From Akkermansiaceae bacterium (GTDB taxonomy: Bacteria > Verrucomicrobiota > Verrucomicrobiia > Verrucomicrobiales > Akkermansiaceae): DNA of 50,644 bases. Every line of letters begins with the position of its first letter. The first letter of the stretch is position 1. Under the pieces are notes generated by a model, which did not search any database, was not told the DNA's origin, and worked only from the letters and a program-made list of their open reading frames with translations. The DNA lies in the NCBI GenBank assembly GCA_029242935.1, contig JAQWSX010000011.1, forward strand, positions 1 to 50,644, given 5' to 3'. The translations under genes and the position numbers were made by a program. Shown piece after piece: positions 45,833 through 50,644 of the stretch.

Positions 45833-47977
45833 ATGAGTAAACGCACGGTCTTTGATGAATCCTGGTATCGGGTGAGCCGCAGTAAAGTGCGCCTTCTGCC
45901 GGGCGTTGAAATGATTCGTCAGATGTTCCGGGGTGAGCCTTGGTATGTCGTTTGTGACAAGCTTGGACATCGTTTTTTTCGAATCCGGCCGGCTGCCTAT
46001 CGCTTTATTTGTTACCTTGAAGATTCTGAGACGGTTCAGGATGCTTGGGATCAGGCTCTTGAGATCGATCCGGTAGACGCTCCGGGCCAGGGTGAGGTGA
46101 TCCAATTACTCTCGCAGCTTTATCAATCGGGTCTTCTCCGAAGTGATAAAACTGCAGATATTAGTGCGCTCGAGGAAAACAAGTCCCGTGAGAAGGCCCA
46201 AAAACGTAAGCAACAATTCTCCAGTCTTCTTTTTTTAAAGATTCCCCTGATTAATCCAGATCCTTTTCTGCGTCGAACTCTTCCGCTCTTCGCCTGGGTT
46301 TTCACACCTATCGGGGCTGTTCTTTGGTTTGTTGTTTTTGCGTGGGGTGCGCAGGCGTTAGTCGAAAATTGGGGGCGATTTTCGGCTTCATCTCGGTTGA
46401 TCCTCGGATTGGCTAATCTTCCGTATCTTTATATAGGCCTTATCATCACAAAGATCATTCACGAATTTGGTCATGGCTATGCCTGCCGAAGGTACGGTCG
46501 AGAAGTTCCTGAAATGGGGGTGATGCTTTTGGTTTTTAACCCGCTACCCTATGTCGATGCCTCATCTTGCTATGCGTTCGCTCGCAAGTATCAGCGGGTG
46601 ATTGTGGGTATCTCGGGGATGGCTCTAGAGTTATTTGTTGCGGCCCTTGCTGTGAAATTATGGGCAGAGGGGGCTGATGGAGTGGCTTCTAGAGTCGCGT
46701 ATAATGTGGCTATCACCGCTTCAGTCGGAGCGCTGCTTTTTAACCTCAATCCGCTTTTGCGTTTTGATGGTTATCATATTCTGTGCGATTTACTTGAAAC
46801 TCCAAATTTGCAGGGCCGTTCCCAAGCGTTGGTCGGCTGGTGGGTGAACAAGAAGATTTTTAAGATCGATCCCGGCCCGATTCCTACACGCTCGCGAAGG
46901 GAGCAAATCGGGTTCACTCTCTATTTCTTTGCGAGTTGGATCTATCGCTTTCTTCTAATGATCGGGATTCTAATCTTCGTATCGAAGCAGTTTCTGATTG
47001 TTGGTGTGATTCTGGCGCTCTTATTTGGCGTGGTTTGGGGGATTCTTCCTTTTGTGAAAGGCCTACGTTATGTATTTTTCAGTCCGAAACTCATGAACCG
47101 CCGAACACGTGCTCTCGGAATTGTGGCTCTCTTTTTAGGAGGAGTTTTATCGTTTTTGGCCTTGGTGCCTATGCCTTACTACTTCCGTGCTGAGGGTATC
47201 GTGAAGTCCTCAGAATTTCAGAATGTATACACGAGTAGCCCTGGTCGTATCACTGAGTTGGTGACTCCTTCCGGTGAAATGGTGGAAGGTGGCCAAATCT
47301 TGTTGCGGTTGACCAATAAAGATTTGGAGGCTGAGAGGGAACTTATTCGTATTGAACGTGAGCGCGGAGATTTGCTGTTCAGAAGGGATCGCAATGAACA
47401 GGGAATTCAGCTGGCTGGATTAGAGGGGCTTTCAAAATCGCTGGATGCTCGCGAGTTGGCTTTAGAGACCCAACTTGGAAACTTGGTGGTGAGGGCGCCG
47501 GTCTCAGGGCGTTGGATCGCGAATGATCTTCACGAGGTCATGGGTTCGGTCGTTCCCCGGGGGCAATCTCTTGGCATGGTGAGAGGTGAGGATGGCTACG
47601 TCTTGAGTGCAGTGATTCACCAACGCGATGCCGGACGGCTTTCCCTGAATGATTCGGCATTAAAAATTAAAGGTCAGGAAGGTGTGAATTTACTGATCAC
47701 TAATCTTGATTCCATTCCAGCTGGTCAGGAAGATCTTCCAAGCGCGGCTTTGGGCGTGACTGGTGGTGGATCGGTCGGAGTCTCAAGTCGCAATGGCGAT
47801 GGGAGGCAAACCACAGAGCCTTATTTTCAGGTCAGAGGTACGATAGAGGAGGTGAATGGCGTTATTTTGCAACATGGGCAGCGAGGTGTAGCGCGCTTCG
47901 CCTTGCCAAATAAACCGCTGCTTGGTCAGTGGCGTCATTTCGTCCGGCAGTTTTTCCAACGCGAATATCAGCTCTAG
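45833..47977 (+). CDS. PqqD-like / M50 zinc metalloprotease / HlyD fusion membrane protein
   Basis: The protein has 714 residues. The N-terminal 100 or so residues (RIRPAAYRFICYLEDSETVQ through LLSQLYQSGLLR) resemble the winged-helix PqqD fold. Transmembrane segments follow from about 147. The M50 (site-2 protease type) motif HEFGH is at 210-214 and the second motif LNPLLRFDGYH (Asp312) is kept, so the zinc site is intact. Further TM segments lie at about 363-405 and 426-449. The C-terminal third has HlyD-type lipoyl halves (SSPGRITELVTPSGEMVEGG; VVRAPVSGRWI). It could cut a substrate, or form the inner-membrane platform. An SD-like GGAGAG precedes the start. Confidence 0.83.
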   Translation: MSKRTVFDESWYRVSRSKVRLLPGVEMIRQMFRGEPWYVVCDKLGHRFFRIRPAAYRFICYLEDSETVQDAWDQALEIDPVDAPGQGEVIQLLSQLYQSGLLRSDKTADISALEENKSREKAQKRKQQFSSLLFLKIPLINPDPFLRRTLPLFAWVFTPIGAVLWFVVFAWGAQALVENWGRFSASSRLILGLANLPYLYIGLIITKIIHEFGHGYACRRYGREVPEMGVMLLVFNPLPYVDASSCYAFARKYQRVIVGISGMALELFVAALAVKLWAEGADGVASRVAYNVAITASVGALLFNLNPLLRFDGYHILCDLLETPNLQGRSQALVGWWVNKKIFKIDPGPIPTRSRREQIGFTLYFFASWIYRFLLMIGILIFVSKQFLIVGVILALLFGVVWGILPFVKGLRYVFFSPKLMNRRTRALGIVALFLGGVLSFLALVPMPYYFRAEGIVKSSEFQNVYTSSPGRITELVTPSGEMVEGGQILLRLTNKDLEAERELIRIERERGDLLFRRDRNEQGIQLAGLEGLSKSLDARELALETQLGNLVVRAPVSGRWIANDLHEVMGSVVPRGQSLGMVRGEDGYVLSAVIHQRDAGRLSLNDSALKIKGQEGVNLLITNLDSIPAGQEDLPSAALGVTGGGSVGVSSRNGDGRQTTEPYFQVRGTIEEVNGVILQHGQRGVARFALPNKPLLGQWRHFVRQFFQREYQL

Positions 47978-47989
47978 TTCGATTTTCTT

Positions 47990-49972
47990 ATGAAAATCAA
48001 TGCGCCAAGCCACTTTCAGAATTCGTTTTTCCAGGAAAAAGCGTCTCCGGACCTAAAGGGGTTGGATCTCTTGATCAAACGTCTTGCAGGAAAATGGAAA
48101 CAGCGCAGTTCAATTTTGAAGCCATGGCTCAAGAACGTTGAAGTTGCTAAAATTGAGCGTAAACGACTCGAAGAAATTACTGATAAGGAAATTAACCGGC
48201 TAATTAGGGATTCGAGACTTCATGTTTCCGGTGACGCTTTGCCAGATCCCAAAGTCCTTGCTTTAATTTGCGAAGTGGCTCGTCGCGAGTTGGGATTAAT
48301 TCCCTACAAGGTTCAGATGCTGTCTGCCCTCGCTTTGATTAAGGGGTATTTGGCTGAGATTGATACGGGAGAGGGGAAGACTCTCTCGATTGCTATTGCG
48401 GCGGCCTTTGAGTCTTGGAAAGGCGAGCCCGTTCACGTCATCACGGCCAATGATTATCTTGCTAAGCGTGATGCGTTGACCATGAAGCGTTTCTACGCGC
48501 GGCTTGGGATTACGGTTGCGTCTGTGATCGGGAAGACCAAACCAGCTGACCGACAGGCGGGATATCAGGTTGATATTACTTACACGACCGCCAAGGAAGT
48601 TGCTGCCGATTTTCTTCGAGATCGACTTCAACTCGGCGAGTGGACGCGGTCGGGTGTGCGCCAACAGGTGCGCAAGTTTGTCAGGGCATCTGAAAGCGGA
48701 GTTCGCCTCACTCAGCGTGGGCTTTTCCGGGCTCTTGTTGATGAGGCTGATAATGGTCTAATCGATGAAGCAGTCACTCCACTCCTAATTAGCCAAAAAT
48801 TTGAATCAGAGGAACTACGCCAAGCTTGTCTTGGCGCATGGAAGGTTGCTGAATTTCTTCGACCTGGGACTGACTACACAATCCATCGAGGACGACGGGA
48901 AGTGAAGTTGACCGAGGCAGGTGAAGAAAAAATTGCCGAGAGAGATGATTTCCCCCTATCTCCGCTTTGGCGTTGCCCTGATCGTCGCCGTGAGATGGTG
49001 TTGCTTGCCTTGGAGGCGCACGAATTCTTCACCCTGGGATCTCATTATATCATCGAAGATGGAAAGGTTGTGATCATTGACGAGAGCACCGGGCGGCCAA
49101 TGCCAGACCGCTCATGGAAGTTGGGTCTCCACCAAATCGTCGAGGCTAAAGAAAGTCTCTAGATTACGGCGCCTTCCACCACAATCGCCCAGATTTCCTT
49201 TCAAGGATTTTTCCAAAACTATCGTAAGCTTTCAGGTGCCCCCGGAACAGCGCAAGAAATTGCCGACGAAGTTTGGACAATTTATGGGGTTCCGACTGTT
49301 AAGATTCCTAGAAATCTCCCAAACATTTCACGATATCGGAGCCCTAAATTCTACTTGAGTGAGGCTGATCGCGAACATGCTGTTTCTGAGGAGGTGATTC
49401 GCTGTCACCGAGATTCACAGCCTGTGCTCATCGGAACACGCACCGTTACCTCGAGTGAGCGGTTAGGGCGTAAGCTGGGTCTTCAGAACATTCAACACGT
49501 CATTCTGAATGCGACTCGCCTTGCTCAAGAAGCTGGAATTATTGAGGATGCCGGACTTAAAGGACGAGTCACAATAGCCACCAATATGGCTGGTCGAGGA
49601 ACAGATATTGAGCTCGGTAAGGGTGTCAGAGAGTTGGGAGGATTACATGTCCTTGTAACAGAGCCCCACGAATCACGTCGGGTGGATCGACAGTTTTTCG
49701 GCCGGTCTGGCCGGCAGGGGGATCCTGGATTAGTGAGTCGCTTTTATTCCTTGGATGATGTTCTTTTTCAGAAATTTTTACCACGGTTCCTGCATCGCCT
49801 CATGACAAAAACCGCTCATCCTTCAACGGGCGAAATACCCTATCCATTGCTTTGCCGTGGCTTACTAAAGTATGTCCAAATCAGGGCAGAAAAATTGGCA
49901 GTCTTTCGTAGAAAACAGGTCTCTGAAAATGATCGGCGGCAGCGCTCCTCTCTTGGGTTTGTTCGTGACTAG
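47990..49972 (+). pseudogene. Short SecA-like ATPase with an in-frame amber codon
   Basis: The frame spans 661 codons including the final stop. It carries SecA motifs in order: DTGEGKT (Walker A, 125-131), VDEAD (DEAD at 251-254), the PPXD preprotein-binding part, GLHQIVEAKE, ATNMAGRGTDI (near 530-540) and GRSGRQGDPG. A TAG at 49160-49162 (codon 391) falls in the well-conserved stretch HQIVEAKESL*IT, at a variable position, and the reading frame continues unbroken after it (ISFQGFFQNYRKLSGAPGTA). A single base change from CAG or GAG would restore it. After GRSGRQGDPG only about 90 residues remain, so most of the helical wing/scaffold and the Zn tail of canonical SecA are missing. Start ATG is 12 bp after the M50 gene. 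Confidence 0.8.
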
Positions 49973-50056
49973 GTTTTATTTGTGGGGCGCTTGTATGCTC
50001 GAAAAGCCCTTCGGTGCTTCCAAAAATTGGGCGATTTCAGGGACTTTGACGCCGAA

Positions 50057-50144
50057 TATAATGCGCAACTTTTTTGATAAAATCTAAAATATTAATAAAA
50101 AACGATATTTAAAATATCTAAATGAATATATAAATATCTTAGAT
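50057..50144 (+). promoter_or_regulatory. AT-rich control region before the LEPR-XLL gene
   Basis: A perfect TATAAT lies at 50057-50062, with only a weak -35 match (ATTTCA) 17 bp upstream. Downstream is a 15-bp perfect palindrome GATATTTAAAATATC (50104-50118). The 8-mer AAATATCT occurs at 50112-50119 and again at 50132-50139, 20 bp apart (two helical turns), and ATCTAA/TTAGAT arms flank 17 bp (50116-50144). This looks like a regulator-binding array or 5'-UTR element. No known regulator site was matched. Confidence 0.4.
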
Positions 50145-50185
50145 GAGATTGAAAATAATCTTGTTGGTATTCCGCCGCTGAGTGA

Positions 50186-50644
50186 GTGTCCCCCCCGGTG
50201 TTGTTCGGTTCCAAAGAAGCTTCGACCAGAGTTTCCCGTGAGCGGGATAACTCGGTGGATAGGTATGCGGTTGAGCAGCTTGAACCTAAGATTCTTTTCT
50301 CGGCTGGGCCCATCGATGCTCCACCTGAGACTTACGGACTTTCTCCTCTAGATTCTGTTGACTCATCGGCTCTGGAAGAAGTCCACTTTGCGGAAGTGGT
50401 GGAGGTTGAGATGGGGCCCGAAGTTTTTGATTCAGATGCCACTGAGGCCTCCGTTTTAGGTGATGGTGAAGACTTCAATTGGGGTTCTGAAACTGGCCCA
50501 GTAGACCTGCCTGTGGGTGAGGGAAATGAGGACCTCGCTGCCCCTAAAAAAGGCCTCGTTAATCTGGAGGATGACCTTGCCGAAACGGGAGATCAAGACG
50601 GTGGCTTGAGAGAGAATTTCGGGGTGGATCAAGCTGCTGAAATG
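50186..50644 (+). CDS. Start of large acidic LEPR-XLL-type exported protein (partial)
   Basis: The frame starts at GTG 50186 and stays open to the window end (153 codons seen). Residues 32-40 read LEPKILFSA, a LEPR-XLL-type motif (R to K, LL to LF) near the N-terminus, as in giant surface proteins of Planctomycetota and Verrucomicrobiota. No hydrophobic signal peptide precedes it; the first 30 residues are polar with several Arg/Lys. After residue 45 the sequence becomes strongly acidic and low in complexity (EEVHFAEVVEVEMGPEVFD). No Shine-Dalgarno sequence is seen, and a run of seven C (50190-50196) could hide a frame error. It is downstream of the export cluster and is its likely substrate. 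Confidence 0.65.
   Translation, partial: MSPPVLFGSKEASTRVSRERDNSVDRYAVEQLEPKILFSAGPIDAPPETYGLSPLDSVDSSALEEVHFAEVVEVEMGPEVFDSDATEASVLGDGEDFNWGSETGPVDLPVGEGNEDLAAPKKGLVNLEDDLAETGDQDGGLRENFGVDQAAEM

Noticed and set aside
49872-50087. 71-codon plus-strand frame overlapping the SecA-like end
   Set aside because: It overlaps a conserved coding end in a different frame and has no recognisable features past 49972; treated as a chance frame.

Overview
The window is about 50 kb of bacterial chromosome, densely coded on both strands. It looks like Verrucomicrobiota, probably Verrucomicrobiae. The reasons are a DUF1080 (3-keto-disaccharide hydrolase-like) secreted protein, a large secreted protein with the composition typical of that phylum, a eukaryote-type glutamine synthetase (GSII), a stand-alone CoaB, a PurF with a propeptide, an EF-G with spirochaete/planctomycete-like motifs, and a LEPR-XLL-type giant protein start at the right edge. 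This placement is inferred from gene content, not from a phylogeny. No insertion sequence, phage gene, CRISPR array or rRNA was seen. One tRNA gene, tRNA-Leu(CAG), is present.

Left part (1-41.5 kb), mostly housekeeping. A small lipoprotein faces a Tat-exported TIM-barrel protein, with a two-way terminator between them. A leftward group holds rpoN (sigma-54), an Mrp-type Fe-S carrier and the TIM-barrel gene. A rightward group holds a UDPGP-family uridylyltransferase, a HAD phosphatase and a SWIM-SNF2 helicase. Then come ispH with a TIGR02206 membrane protein, monomeric isocitrate dehydrogenase, a DUF368 (undecaprenyl-phosphate translocase type) protein with an MTA phosphorylase, serA divergent from ilvD, a DUF3108 protein, purM-purF, ispF-suhB, coaB, tRNA-Leu, and a maf-lipid kinase-membrane protein chain. 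Next are two secreted proteins, GSII behind a near-perfect sigma-54 promoter, a kinase-like/PP2C fusion, a RapA-type helicase, DUF1853, ilvC and fusA. Sigma-54 and a sigma-54-type glutamine synthetase promoter in one window suggest sigma-54 nitrogen control.

Right part (41.5-50.6 kb), the most interesting region. Behind a strong terminator and an AT-rich leader lies a tight one-strand cluster: a TolC-family outer-membrane factor, a short HlyD-type adaptor, a GAF-domain/HlyD membrane adaptor, a PqqD-like/M50 zinc protease/HlyD fusion and a short SecA-like ATPase. After an AT-rich segment with repeated AAATATCT sites comes the start of a large acidic protein carrying a LEPR-XLL-type motif (LEPKILFSA) near its N-terminus, cut by the window end. 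There is no ABC transporter. I propose a dedicated export system in which a SecA-like motor and an M50/HlyD membrane component take the place of the ABC transporter of type I secretion, with the LEPR-XLL segment as the candidate targeting signal. The secA-like gene carries one in-frame amber codon inside an otherwise intact reading frame, so this copy may be newly inactivated, read through, or mis-sequenced.
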